Part shown: positions 35,300-44,614 of the stretch, piece after piece
Numbering within the stretch: the stretch's first letter is position 1
How the letters are laid out: each line of letters opens with the position of its first letter
Source: Chitinasiproducens palmae
Lineage (GTDB): Bacteria > Pseudomonadota > Gammaproteobacteria > Burkholderiales > Burkholderiaceae
Length of the DNA: 64,000 nucleotides
Assembly (NCBI RefSeq): GCF_900095735.1
Contig: NZ_FNLO01000007.1
Coordinates: 124,001 to 188,000, forward strand
Reading direction: 5' to 3'
The notes under the pieces: generated by a model
Seen by the model: only the letters and a program-made list of their open reading frames with translations
Told to the model about the DNA's origin: nothing
The model's database searches: none
Translations under genes and position numbers: made by a program

Positions 35300-37974
35300 C
35301 AGTCGGCCCCGTTAGCGATAAAACAGTTGGCGGCAACGCGCATGAGCGGCGCCAGTTCGAGATCGCGAGCGATTTCGGCTTGGGCCGCCTCCACGGCTTC
35401 GGCGTATGACATAGTGCGCGAGCCACCTTCATCGGCTTCCAGCGCGGCGACGGGCATGTCCGGGCGCTCGGCGAGCAGGGCGTCAGCGGCCGACTTGCTT
35501 TCGGCGGCGCCTTCCCCTATCCTTGAATCGCCGGTCCCGAGGCTAGCTGTGTCACCCGAGGGCTTTGCAGCGACAGTGTCCAGAGAAGTGCCGCTGCCGG
35601 CACCTTCCTTTTCGTAAGCGGTGAGCAACCATTTCTTCGGCTTGCCCTTCCAATCCAAGCTGACCACCGCCTGGCCGTTCTCATCTGACAGGCGGACCCG
35701 GTTCAATCCTGAGTTGGCCTTGTCCTTCTTCAGCCGCGACAGAAGGCCTTGTAGGTCATCCAGCACTTCAGGATGTTTGACCACAATCTTCGCTAGCCCG
35801 GTGCCGGGTCGCTTACCCTGCGGCGGCGTTCCCCAGACAAGGTCAATATCCCCCACCTCCGGGTGGAAGAGTGCGGCCGTTGCTTCTCCGTTCTGGTCTT
35901 TCATCAAGCGCGCAATCGCGCCTTGGGCATCGCCGCGATAGTTCTCATGGATCGGGCCGAAATCTCCAACCGCCAGCGGCCGTTCCGGAATCGTGGCCCG
36001 CTCGCCGGACGCGTAGCGCGCGGCCGCGTCCGCAATGCTTCCACGGGGCGTCCCTGGCGAATCGATGGCCGACCGCTCCGTGCGAGCGCCCTTCAGTTGT
36101 CGGTCGAGCATAGCGAGCGAACCGCGCGCTTCCTCCGCTCGCGCGTTCTGGTCGATCAATCCCCGCAGGCGGTTGATCTGCTGGTCCCGTGCCTCGGTCT
36201 GCGAACGGAACTCGGCTTCAGCATTTCGGGCAATCTGCGCCTGCTCCCGCGCGGCGCGAGTGCGCGTGACCTCGTAGGTCCGACGCGGCTGCATCGCTGC
36301 TGTGATCTCGTCGAGGTTGGGCTGGCGCGCCTCCAGATCGGCCAGTTGCCGGCGCAGCTCGACGATGGTGCCGGGCTCTGCCGAGCCGCCGGATTCGCCT
36401 ACCAGTTCCGCGCGCGTCGTCTCCATTCGGCCGATGAACGCATCCAGTATCTCGGCTTGCCGGGCATCGGTGGGCGAGACCAGATCGGACACATCGACAC
36501 GCAGCCCTGAGCCGGCCTGATCCTGCGCCCGTTGAAAGGCGGCGAGATTGGCGGCCAGGGCGTCGAAGTCGTCGGGGTTGCCGAGGTTGGATTCCTCCAG
36601 GATCTGGCGATTCTGCGCCACGCGCGCGGCGTCCACCTGATCCTGGGTCGGACGCATGCCTTGCATCGCCTCGTCTGCGCCTCGGTCGGCGAGATGCTGC
36701 TCGACCCGTTGAAGATAGTTGATCGTCTCGCGCGCGCTCGGCTGGCCGCCTGCGGCGACGCGGCGCGCCTGTTCGACCCCTCCGTTGTACTCGGTGATCG
36801 CAGCACGCCAGTCGCCGTTGTAGCGGCGGCCGAGGTCGGCGAAGTACCGGCCGGCGGCGTCAATCGAGTTGACCGGGTCGGTGGGATCGCCGCGACCATA
36901 GGCGCGCCACGTTGCGTCGATGAACTGCATGACACCGCGGGCGTTGGCGCTGCTGACCTGGTCGCTGTTCGAGCGCTCGCCGGCGTTCTTGATGGCGTTC
37001 AGCAGACCGGCCGGCAGGTTGTTCGCCTGCTCGACCTGTGCGGCGTAGGCATCCAGGCGGGCATCGTTGTAACGTAGCGCGCGCCGCTCGTTGCCGCCCA
37101 TCTGGACCAAGTCGCGTGCCGCAGCCGGATCGGCGACCCGCGCCGGCGCCGCGCCGCGCGTCGCACGATAATGCAGCGCGCCGAAGGTCGCCGGAATCAG
37201 CGTGGAGACAGCGAGCCCGACCGGGTCGAACGGGTCATAGGTCGTCGACTGCTGGTCGTAGCCGGCGTTGTTCAAGATCGCGCGGATCGCCGCATTCTGT
37301 GCGACGAAAGCGCCGGGCCCGCCCGCCGCGACAAGCGCTGCCGTACTGGCGATCGATCGGCCGGCGATTGGTGCTGCAACGCCGAGCGCGGCGCCTGCGC
37401 CCGCTACCGCGCCCACTGCAGTCCGAGTGCCGATGTCAACGCCTTCGCGCTTCAGCTTCTCAGCCTCAGTCTCGCCCTCGCTCGCCCCAGTCAGCGTCGC
37501 GCCGACGAACGGGTTGCCGCTGGCGACCGTCAGTCCTACCGCCTTCGTCAGCCCCTTCGACAGCCCGAACAGGATCTGCTCGGCCGCGTTCGCTGACTGC
37601 GGGTTCGGCGCCATGCCTGCCGAGACGCCGTAAAGCGCGCTGCCGACTTCCGACGAGAAAGCGGCACCGGACTGAATATCAGCCCGCGCGCCGGCGCCGG
37701 CGGCGTAGCGCTTGGCCGCGGCCTCGGGATCAAGTAGCAGAGACGGATCGGTCTGTGATGTGTAGCCGCCGACCACGTCGCCGAAGGCTTTAATGGTGTC
37801 CGCGCCGAACGCCCCGATTTCGGTTAGACCGGCACCGATGCCGCGTGGGAGCGCCGTCAGCGTTGGGACGATGCCGGATGGGCGGGGCGTCGGCGGCACT
37901 GGCAAGGGTCGCGCATTGGCGTCGTCGATCGCCGTCAGTGTGTCCGCCGCGTACGGGTCGTTGATCCCGCTCAT
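35299..37974 (-). CDS. Virion transglycosylase with C-terminal barnase/colicin-E5-like domain
   Basis: 891 residues. N-terminal helical/hydrophobic part (about 1-290). SLT-type transglycosylase at about 305-440: LLNAIKNAGERSNSDQ (catalytic Glu), ANARGVMQFIDATWRAYG, NSIDAAGRYFADL, AITEYNGG. Coiled coil at about 480-640. Residues 672-790 (FGPIHENYRGDAQGAIARLM...GDIDLVWGTPPQGKRPGTGLAKIV...AVVSLDWKGKPKKWLLTAYEK) match the phage-borne barnase-EndoU-ColE5/RelE-like nuclease domain. It should open peptidoglycan during DNA entry and may deliver an RNase into the host. Its start and the upstream stop overlap by 4 bases. Confidence 0.87.
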   Translation of the reverse strand: MSGINDPYAADTLTAIDDANARPLPVPPTPRPSGIVPTLTALPRGIGAGLTEIGAFGADTIKAFGDVVGGYTSQTDPSLLLDPEAAAKRYAAGAGARADIQSGAAFSSEVGSALYGVSAGMAPNPQSANAAEQILFGLSKGLTKAVGLTVASGNPFVGATLTGASEGETEAEKLKREGVDIGTRTAVGAVAGAGAALGVAAPIAGRSIASTAALVAAGGPGAFVAQNAAIRAILNNAGYDQQSTTYDPFDPVGLAVSTLIPATFGALHYRATRGAAPARVADPAAARDLVQMGGNERRALRYNDARLDAYAAQVEQANNLPAGLLNAIKNAGERSNSDQVSSANARGVMQFIDATWRAYGRGDPTDPVNSIDAAGRYFADLGRRYNGDWRAAITEYNGGVEQARRVAAGGQPSARETINYLQRVEQHLADRGADEAMQGMRPTQDQVDAARVAQNRQILEESNLGNPDDFDALAANLAAFQRAQDQAGSGLRVDVSDLVSPTDARQAEILDAFIGRMETTRAELVGESGGSAEPGTIVELRRQLADLEARQPNLDEITAAMQPRRTYEVTRTRAAREQAQIARNAEAEFRSQTEARDQQINRLRGLIDQNARAEEARGSLAMLDRQLKGARTERSAIDSPGTPRGSIADAAARYASGERATIPERPLAVGDFGPIHENYRGDAQGAIARLMKDQNGEATAALFHPEVGDIDLVWGTPPQGKRPGTGLAKIVVKHPEVLDDLQGLLSRLKKDKANSGLNRVRLSDENGQAVVSLDWKGKPKKWLLTAYEKEGAGSGTSLDTVAAKPSGDTASLGTGDSRIGEGAAESKSAADALLAERPDMPVAALEADEGGSRTMSYAEAVEAAQAEIARDLELAPLMRVAANCFIANGAD

Positions 37975-39989
37975 TTCAACCTCACGACGATCGGTTGGCG
38001 CTGGCTGTTCGTCACGTAGCCGTTGCCGGCCTGGACGACGTAGCCGCCGGTGGGCGTCACGCGAACCAGCTTCGCGGATGGCACGCGCGCCAGGAATTCG
38101 GGAACGGTGACAGTCGAACCACCGATATGCACCTTGCCGTCAGATACGTCCGTGGCAATGCTCGTCGGGTCGACTGCCTTGACTGCAGCGGTGAAACGGC
38201 GCTCGTCCCATCCGTAAGGCGTGGCCGTCTGCTTGCCGTTGAATGCAACGACGCCGCCCGTCGCGGCATCGACGGCGGTGCGTACGTTGTCAGCGTTGAC
38301 CGTGGCCGGCGCGGTCTTGTCGCGCGCGGACAGTCCGGCGTAGATGTAATACGCTGCGTCGATCGAGTCTTGATCCTGCGTGCCGCTCGCGAACGTGCCC
38401 CGGACTTGCTGCGCGATCTGTGCTCGGACACCTTGCTGCGCCTTGTCGTCCATGCCGGCCGTCTTGTCGGAGAGGGCCTGCACGCCTCGCCCGATCAGCG
38501 TCGCCACCGGCTCGCCGCCGCGCGTGGTGGCGTTGATTGAGCCGGCCATCAGTTGCAGGTAGAGCGGTCGGTTCTTCTCGCCGAACTGCTTCGCAAGCGC
38601 CGCGGCGCGGCCCGGGTCTCCGATCTCCCGGCCGAGCTGCGAAATCGCGGTGCCGCGCTGATCAGGTGGCAGGGCCTGAAGCACGTCGGCCAGCTGGCTG
38701 GCCTCCTGCGGCTGGAATGGCGAGACGCGGTAGCCGGACGGGCCCGCCCAGGCCTCGACGACGCCCTGCGCGCCGGCGCGGCTGCGCACCACGCTCAGCG
38801 CATCGTCGACGGAACTGATCTGCGCGACCGGCGCATTCTTCGTGACGCCGCGTTCCTGAGCCGCCGCCCATGGGTTCGTCTTGACCTCGGTTGCGATTGC
38901 ATCGTTGATGCCGCGCCGCGACGCGAGCACCTTCGCCTCGGTCGTGTCGACGCCCTGTCCCGGCGTGGTGGCCACGCCCGACTCGCGCGCGACCTCCTGC
39001 TGCCGCTGGTCGTAGGACATGCTCGCGAACCCGCCGCGCGCCGCGCCGGCGGCGAACAGTTCGCGCACTCTGGCGACCTCCTGAGGCCCGACCGCCGTGG
39101 CCTTGGCGATGGCGTCCTGCTGCATGGCGGGCGACGGCACCAGCCCCTTGTCGATCAGGTCGAACGACGCGTTGTAGGCGTCCGTGCTCGCGTTCTCCGC
39201 GGCGATGCGCTGCGTCTCGGCCGCGTTCGCCTGACGCTGCACCTGCAGGCCGGCGTGCTGCTGGAGCATGACCAGCTTCTGCGGCGGCAGGTCGCGCACC
39301 CATTGCGGCGCCTTGTCGAGCGGCGATGTCAGCGCAGCATAGGCGGACGCGGGGTCAGCGTTCAGCGCCGCGGTGCCGGCGGCAGTCGCCAATACGTCGC
39401 GCGAGTGTTCGCCCAGCTTCGCCTTGATGTCCGGCGGAAGAACCGAAGACTGAAGCAGGGCAGTTTGCTGCGCGCGCTGCTGGTCGTACTGGCTCGGGTC
39501 CATTGCGACGATGCGCGCCGCTGCGTTCGATCCGTCCTGGTACTGGCTGACGTTGTAATCGCGCTGCTGTGTCGCCTGCCAGTTGATAGCTTGGCCGCCG
39601 AGCGACGTGCGCTGACTGGTCAACGAGGCTTCCAGGAACTTTCGCGCCGTCGGCGTCGGTGCGGTCAGCAACGCCGTCGCAGCATCCTCGTCGTACCCCT
39701 TGAGGAAATTCGGGGTGAAGTCGGCCGCGCCCGGCGCCGCGCTGTCCTGCTGCTGCCGCATGCGCTCGATCTGGCTGAGCTGGAACTCGCCGGCGGTCTT
39801 GGCCGCCCACGCGCGCCCGTCCTCCTGTTCCTGGATGTGCACAGCCGCAGCGAGACCGAACCCGGCCTGACCCGCCTGCTGCAACTCTTGACCGAGCCCT
39901 TCCTGCCGAACAGCCTGCATCGGCGCGCCAGGGATGTTGCCGCCAGCACTGACGCGCTCGTCGTAGATAGGGATGCGCACACCTGCCAT
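37971..39989 (-). CDS. Internal virion protein (T7 gp15-like position)
   Basis: 672 residues, helical, Ala/Gln-rich, without membrane segments or enzyme motifs. N-terminus MAGVRIPIYDERVSAGGNIPGAP; long coiled coils (QAGFGLAAAVHIQEQEDGRAW...); a compact C-terminal domain ending VVQAGNGYVTNSQRQPIVVRL. Placed between the small internal protein and the transglycosylase, it is the expected middle core/ejection protein. Confidence 0.8.
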   Translation of the reverse strand: MAGVRIPIYDERVSAGGNIPGAPMQAVRQEGLGQELQQAGQAGFGLAAAVHIQEQEDGRAWAAKTAGEFQLSQIERMRQQQDSAAPGAADFTPNFLKGYDEDAATALLTAPTPTARKFLEASLTSQRTSLGGQAINWQATQQRDYNVSQYQDGSNAAARIVAMDPSQYDQQRAQQTALLQSSVLPPDIKAKLGEHSRDVLATAAGTAALNADPASAYAALTSPLDKAPQWVRDLPPQKLVMLQQHAGLQVQRQANAAETQRIAAENASTDAYNASFDLIDKGLVPSPAMQQDAIAKATAVGPQEVARVRELFAAGAARGGFASMSYDQRQQEVARESGVATTPGQGVDTTEAKVLASRRGINDAIATEVKTNPWAAAQERGVTKNAPVAQISSVDDALSVVRSRAGAQGVVEAWAGPSGYRVSPFQPQEASQLADVLQALPPDQRGTAISQLGREIGDPGRAAALAKQFGEKNRPLYLQLMAGSINATTRGGEPVATLIGRGVQALSDKTAGMDDKAQQGVRAQIAQQVRGTFASGTQDQDSIDAAYYIYAGLSARDKTAPATVNADNVRTAVDAATGGVVAFNGKQTATPYGWDERRFTAAVKAVDPTSIATDVSDGKVHIGGSTVTVPEFLARVPSAKLVRVTPTGGYVVQAGNGYVTNSQRQPIVVRLK

Positions 39990-39990
39990 G

Positions 39991-40542
39991 TCAGCCTCCG
40001 AATCCGTACATCAAGGACCGACTCGCATACCCGGAGGTTGCGCCAACGCCGCCAGCCGCGCCGAGCCGCGCGAAGGACGAGTACCCCATCAGCGCGCTCG
40101 TGCCTGCGCCGATCACGCCGCCGATGAGCGCGGTCTTCGCGTTCGAGCGGTACTGCGCCGCCTGCATGCGGCTTTGGCGCGCCTGCTCTTCGTAGCTGTT
40201 CGCCTGCAAGATGCCCTGATAACGCGTCTGCAAGGCGTCGAGTTCGGCACTGCCGGTGCTCTGCACCTGCACGTCAAGCGCCGACCCGCTGCTTGGATCG
40301 AACCCCGATTCGGAGACAGCCGCCCGCTGCGCGCCGAGCTGCTGAGCGGATTGCCGGCGCTGCTGCTCTTCCCGCGCGACGCCCTGCTGATAGGCAATGC
40401 CCGCGTTGCGATCGGCAAGATTGGCGTTGTACTCCGCGGCCGTCGCCTGGTTCGCGGCATTGCGCGAGTTCGTGTAGCCATTGATCAGCGAGCCGGCGCC
40501 GCCGACAACCGCGGACGTGATGGCCAGGGTTCCCGGATCCAT
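39991..40542 (-). CDS. Small internal virion protein (T7 gp14-like position)
   Basis: 183 residues: a glycine-rich N-terminal hydrophobic segment (MDPGTLAITSAVVGGAGSLINGY), a long Gln/Ala coiled coil (about 30-140) and a second hydrophobic segment (TALIGGVIGAGTSALMGYSSF). This two-ended hydrophobic plus coiled-coil plan is typical of gp14-type ejection proteins that form an outer-membrane channel. Confidence 0.82.
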   Translation of the reverse strand: MDPGTLAITSAVVGGAGSLINGYTNSRNAANQATAAEYNANLADRNAGIAYQQGVAREEQQRRQSAQQLGAQRAAVSESGFDPSSGSALDVQVQSTGSAELDALQTRYQGILQANSYEEQARQSRMQAAQYRSNAKTALIGGVIGAGTSALMGYSSFARLGAAGGVGATSGYASRSLMYGFGG

Positions 40543-40970
40543 TACTTCACCCTCGCATAGAGGACGACATCGCGGCCGTCCGTTGTGTACTTGCGGCGCA
40601 CGCCTTCAGCCACGAACCCCAGGCGTTCGGCCCAGCGGATGCCGGCGGTATGTGCTGCATCGACATCCATTTCGATGCGGCGCCACGGCGCGTCGCGCAG
40701 CACGCCAAGCACCAACCGATGTACGTGCCGGAAGCGGCGCAGCGCCTCGTCGGAGAAAAGCGCCCACGACAGCGCCCGGCCAGGCCATGCCTCGATGATT
40801 CCGCCGCACGCGAGCGTCGTGTCGCCATCGACGACGGCCCAGCCGACGCTCTTTTCGTAGCTGGCCAGTTCTTCCGCGTATCGCCGATCGATCAGCCCAG
40901 CGGTCACGGCCTGCGCCTGCTGCAATTCCACAGCCAAAACATGCTCGGCGCGCAGCTTCTCGATCCTCAT
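40542..40970 (-). CDS. GNAT-like protein at T7 gp13 position
   Basis: 142 residues with a GNAT-like C-terminal half: DAAHTAGIRWAERLGFVAEGVRRKYTTDGRDVVLYARV (the R/Q-x-A-x-R-LGF acetyltransferase end pattern). Podoviruses often have such a small acetyltransferase-fold protein between tail tube B and the ejection proteins. Whether it is catalytic or structural is unknown. Confidence 0.8.
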   Translation of the reverse strand: MRIEKLRAEHVLAVELQQAQAVTAGLIDRRYAEELASYEKSVGWAVVDGDTTLACGGIIEAWPGRALSWALFSDEALRRFRHVHRLVLGVLRDAPWRRIEMDVDAAHTAGIRWAERLGFVAEGVRRKYTTDGRDVVLYARVK

Positions 40971-43258
40971 GTGGCCACCGTCAATTCAGGCATAAAGGCG
41001 AGCAGCGTCACGGGAAGCGGCTGACTATTTTCATAACAGATGAATGCCTCGTCCTGGTAGCCGACCAGCCAGAGGCTTTGCTTGTCGCCCGTGAAGAGTG
41101 GTGGCGCCTGGTCCATCTGGTCGGCCGGGCGTCGGAAGTTGAGGTCTTCCATCTGCGTGAAGTTCGGCCCCACGCGCCCGCCAAGCGACGACAGCAGCCG
41201 CGTCGTGACCTTGGTCAGACGCTTCGTCTTGCCCTGGCCGGTGCCCGTCGGCGTGTTCACGTTCAGCTGCATCGTGCGCAGCCGGCACGTGCTGGGCAGG
41301 CCGACATGCACGACAGTCGCCGCCGCGTCGAGCGTGATCGCGCCGCCCGATACGGTTTGGTTCGGTGTCGCGGCGCCGTTGGCCAGCACGGCCACCTCTT
41401 GGCCTTCCAGGTGGGAGAGCCCCGATATCGTCGCGGCCGCAGTCCCGGAATAGCTCAGACCGCAATCGACGTAGAAGGCGTTCGCCTGCGCATCACCAGT
41501 CTGGAGCGGCAGGCGCATGTATTCGACGAAGCGCCGTGTCGCGCCGCCGATCACGCGGCGCACGATCATCCACAGGTCGTCATAGGTGCCATCGGGCGAC
41601 GGCATGACCGCGACGCACTCAACGGCACCATTGGTCATCGGGTGGCGCTGCCAGCCGATTACGTCCGAGCGGCCTTCCTCCTGATCGTAGGTCATGCCCA
41701 GCAGCGTGCCATCGCCGCGCGCGGCCCACACGATCGAGAAGGGCTCCTGCTGGAAGGCGAGGGAAAGGATGCCGCTACCGTTGCCGCTGGCACCCGTGGT
41801 GATGTGGTCAGCCAGCTTCGTCGTGTCGGTCGAGACGTAGTTGTCGCTCGAGTAGCTGTACTTGTAGTCGCGCAGCTTCTTGCCGCTGGCCTGTACGAAG
41901 AGCAGGGCGCCGCCAACCTCAATCGGCACGATGCCGCGCGACCCGTAGCTGGTGCGGCGCACGGCCTGGATGTTCGAGGCGCTGACGGCTTCGCTTTGCT
42001 GAATCGGCCCGATCACCCATTCGTCGCCGTTCATGCCGACGAGCAGATTATCCGACGGGGATAGCCAGACCACTTCATTGAGCCGGCGCGAGTTGAGCTG
42101 CTGCACGATCGCAGAATCGGCCGTGGATTCGTCGGCCTCTTGCGTCGCGAAATTCTCATAGTCGGCGGATACCGACATGGCGATCCAGCGCCCGCGCGCG
42201 AGCACCAGGCGATTGCGCCAGAAAGCGCCATTCGTCGGCCAGCCATCGATGCCGTTGAACAGCGCCTTGCGCCACTTCCACGTGCCCTGATCCACGATCT
42301 GTTGCGGCATGATGATCGTGTCATCCTGGCTGTCGCCGGTCGTCACGTAGGCGCTTGCCGTCCGCGCGTCGGTGATGGCCGTGATCTTTGCGTAGGAGTA
42401 GCCGCTGTTGATGTACTGCCACTCGACGCCAATGCTGCCGTAGTCGTCGTTGTCGGCGTCCACTCCGTCGCCGTCCCATGCGTAGCCCTCGGTATGGGTC
42501 GGCGTCTGGTCGCCCGTTACCGCGTGCGTAGGCTGCGATCCGACGGCGTTGCACCGATAGACGCGCTTGTCGACGCGCCGGTAATCGCCGACGGATACGT
42601 ACTGGTGCACCGCCCACGGCCGGATGTCCGAGAAGTCTTCCACCTCCAGATAGACGATCGTCCCGACATCAGCCGCGGTGAAGGCGTCGAAGTTGGCCGT
42701 CAGAGTGATGGCGCCCGACCGATCGCTGGCCTGAATGATCTTGCTTCGGTCGATGTTCTGATCCTGCAGCGGGCCGGCGGATAGATTGGTCTGCTGCAGG
42801 ACAAAGGTGGTCGCGCTGGTGCGCAGCAGCTTCGTCGGCGGGTAGTAGGGGTGGAAGATATACATCGTGTCCGCGCTCTGCGCAAAACGCAGGGCGAACA
42901 CGCCGTCGGAGTCGGTCAGGTATGCGGCGGTGTAGGGCGAAGCGATCGCGACCTGCGTACCGCCCGAGACGAGCCGGCCACGATCCGTGTAGAAGCGGAT
43001 GATACCGTTGCCAAACTCCAGCATGTACTTCGTGCCGTCGGAGACAACGAACTCTTTTAGCCACGTGCGCTGCCCGCTGTCGGCGACCTCCGACACGAAC
43101 GTCGTGCCGCCGCGGCGCACGGCAGGGCCCTGAACCGTCGTGATGAAGTTCTCGAGCAGCGAACAGCCGTTCGGGTACTTCTCGAAGTCGACGCGGCCGC
43201 CCATCATTGGCGACAACTCACCGGCGTCAAAGGTCGTCAGGATCGGCGTCGCGCTCAT
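40967..43258 (-). CDS. Tail tubular protein B-like (nozzle) protein
   Basis: 763 residues from ATG 43258. N-terminus MSATPILTTFDAGELSPMMGGRVDFEKYPNGCSLLENFITTVQGPAVRRGGTTFV is the hallmark of podovirus stabilisation/nozzle proteins (GELSPxxxGRxDxxxYxxGC...N). Rich in beta structure, with C-terminal HLEGQEVAVLANGA. Builds the tail tube under the adaptor ring. The ATG overlaps the adaptor stop (ATGA). Confidence 0.9.
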   Translation of the reverse strand: MSATPILTTFDAGELSPMMGGRVDFEKYPNGCSLLENFITTVQGPAVRRGGTTFVSEVADSGQRTWLKEFVVSDGTKYMLEFGNGIIRFYTDRGRLVSGGTQVAIASPYTAAYLTDSDGVFALRFAQSADTMYIFHPYYPPTKLLRTSATTFVLQQTNLSAGPLQDQNIDRSKIIQASDRSGAITLTANFDAFTAADVGTIVYLEVEDFSDIRPWAVHQYVSVGDYRRVDKRVYRCNAVGSQPTHAVTGDQTPTHTEGYAWDGDGVDADNDDYGSIGVEWQYINSGYSYAKITAITDARTASAYVTTGDSQDDTIIMPQQIVDQGTWKWRKALFNGIDGWPTNGAFWRNRLVLARGRWIAMSVSADYENFATQEADESTADSAIVQQLNSRRLNEVVWLSPSDNLLVGMNGDEWVIGPIQQSEAVSASNIQAVRRTSYGSRGIVPIEVGGALLFVQASGKKLRDYKYSYSSDNYVSTDTTKLADHITTGASGNGSGILSLAFQQEPFSIVWAARGDGTLLGMTYDQEEGRSDVIGWQRHPMTNGAVECVAVMPSPDGTYDDLWMIVRRVIGGATRRFVEYMRLPLQTGDAQANAFYVDCGLSYSGTAAATISGLSHLEGQEVAVLANGAATPNQTVSGGAITLDAAATVVHVGLPSTCRLRTMQLNVNTPTGTGQGKTKRLTKVTTRLLSSLGGRVGPNFTQMEDLNFRRPADQMDQAPPLFTGDKQSLWLVGYQDEAFICYENSQPLPVTLLAFMPELTVAT

Positions 43259-43845
43259 CGCACGTGCGCCTCCATCCAGGTATCGTCGGCGATCGCCTGG
43301 GACGGCCGCTCGATCGCGTTGGCGCGGATCGCCGCGCGCACGGCCAACTGATATTCCTGCATCGCCGTCTGCTTGTTCGACACGACCTGCGTGATTGGCA
43401 TTGCGCACTCCCACGCCAGCCGGCATGCCAACACCTCGACGAACAGCGAGTCGTATTGCGTGGCGTCCGTCATGCGGCGGATGTAACGCACCGCCAGCGG
43501 TGCCGGCAGGTCCGTGAGCAACGCGCGACCTTCGAGGGAGTAGAGCCCGCGCGTGTCGCGCGTGGCGGGGTAGGCGTTGAACTCCCCGACCTGGATCAGG
43601 CGAAGGAAGTCGGCCGGGAGTTGGAACTGCTGGCTGAACCCGAAAACCGGATCGATGCTGAGCGCCGGAAGCCGCGCGCGCGTCTTGGCGAAGTTCCAGA
43701 CGTTGGCGCGCAGCTCGGACTCAAGGACGATGTCGTACATCGAGAACAGCGTTTCCGCAGCCTTCGAGTCTTCATCGAGGGTGGTGATACGCGCTTCACC
43801 AAGTTTGGTGAGCGCGCGGTTGGCGATTTCGATCTGTGACGCCAC
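43255..43845 (-). CDS. Tail tubular protein A-like adaptor
   Basis: 196 residues. MASQIEIANRALTKLGEARITTLDEDSKAAETLFSMYDIVLESELRANVWNFAKTRA is the signature of T7 gp11/P22 gp4-type adaptors that join portal and nozzle. QLPADFLRLIQV and YIRRMTDATQYDSLFVEVLA complete the helical fold. Confidence 0.9.
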   Translation of the reverse strand: MASQIEIANRALTKLGEARITTLDEDSKAAETLFSMYDIVLESELRANVWNFAKTRARLPALSIDPVFGFSQQFQLPADFLRLIQVGEFNAYPATRDTRGLYSLEGRALLTDLPAPLAVRYIRRMTDATQYDSLFVEVLACRLAWECAMPITQVVSNKQTAMQEYQLAVRAAIRANAIERPSQAIADDTWMEAHVR

Positions 43846-43859
43846 GGCGCGTTACTCCG

Positions 43860-44132
43860 TTACGGCGCGCCGCTTCCGTCCTGCTCGCCGGATGAATCGC
43901 TCGAGGTCGAGTCCTTCGGTGCGGTCGCGCCAGAGGCTTTTGGGGGCCGCTGGCCTTTCTCGTCGCCCTTCACCCGCTCCATCCAGGTGCCGGGCTCGCC
44001 ATTGAAGTCGAAGATTTCGCCGGGTTCCACGATTCGATGGACCACGCGGCGCCCGGTTGCGTCCTGGCGCTTCACGGGCGTTGCGTCCTCGACGGCAATC
44101 TGGCCGCGTTCCAGTGCGCGATATTTCGGCAT
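43860..44132 (-). CDS. Small virion-region hypothetical protein
   Basis: 90 residues: a short folded N-terminal part (RALERGQIAVEDATPVKRQD...IVEPGEIFDFNGEPGTWMERV) and a disordered Ser/Asp/Gly tail. Similar small proteins with a 'GxxFxFxGxPGxWM' stretch follow capsid genes in many phages. Role unknown. Confidence 0.75.
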   Translation of the reverse strand: MPKYRALERGQIAVEDATPVKRQDATGRRVVHRIVEPGEIFDFNGEPGTWMERVKGDEKGQRPPKASGATAPKDSTSSDSSGEQDGSGAP

Positions 44133-44135
44133 GGC

Positions 44136-44582
44136 TTACACCGAGTAGCCGGACTTGTACTGGCGCTTGTTCTGGATGTCCTTGGTGATGAACGTCGAGA
44201 ACGCGCCGGCAGTCAGCGGGCCGGTGCCCACGGTGTAGCGCACGCCGAGATAGCGCTTGTACGCGCCGGCGGGCAGTCGTACCTTGATCGGCTCAGCACC
44301 GGCCGTCAGTTGCGCGACCGGGATCGCCGCCGACGTGTAGTGCACCGTCGGCGCCGTCGCCAGCGCCGGATCGCTATCCGACTCCAGTGTGATGACGACA
44401 GTCGCGGCGCCGGCGGCTGCAGCCGAGGCGTCGACCTGTGCGACGAACCACACTGGTTCGCCGGCGCCAATGTCCTGCACCGGGTTGGCGTTCGACGGGT
44501 TGAGGTCGATCACGTTGGTCGAAACAGCGGTCGCGGTCACGACTTGGCTGTCCGAGAACTCGTTGGTCTTGTCGAGAATCAT
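44136..44582 (-). CDS. Capsid cement/decoration protein (Bbp16-like)
   Basis: 148 residues, beta-rich, MILDKTNEFSDSQVVTATAVSTNVIDLNPSNANPVQDIG...; C-terminus YLGVRYTVGTGPLTAGAFSTFITKDIQNKRQYKSGYSV. Sequence pattern and place right after the capsid gene match the Bbp16 cement protein of Bordetella phage BPP-1. Confidence 0.85.
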   Translation of the reverse strand: MILDKTNEFSDSQVVTATAVSTNVIDLNPSNANPVQDIGAGEPVWFVAQVDASAAAAGAATVVITLESDSDPALATAPTVHYTSAAIPVAQLTAGAEPIKVRLPAGAYKRYLGVRYTVGTGPLTAGAFSTFITKDIQNKRQYKSGYSV

Positions 44583-44614
44583 TGCTCGCTCCTATGGGAT
44601 CGGTGCCCGCTCGG

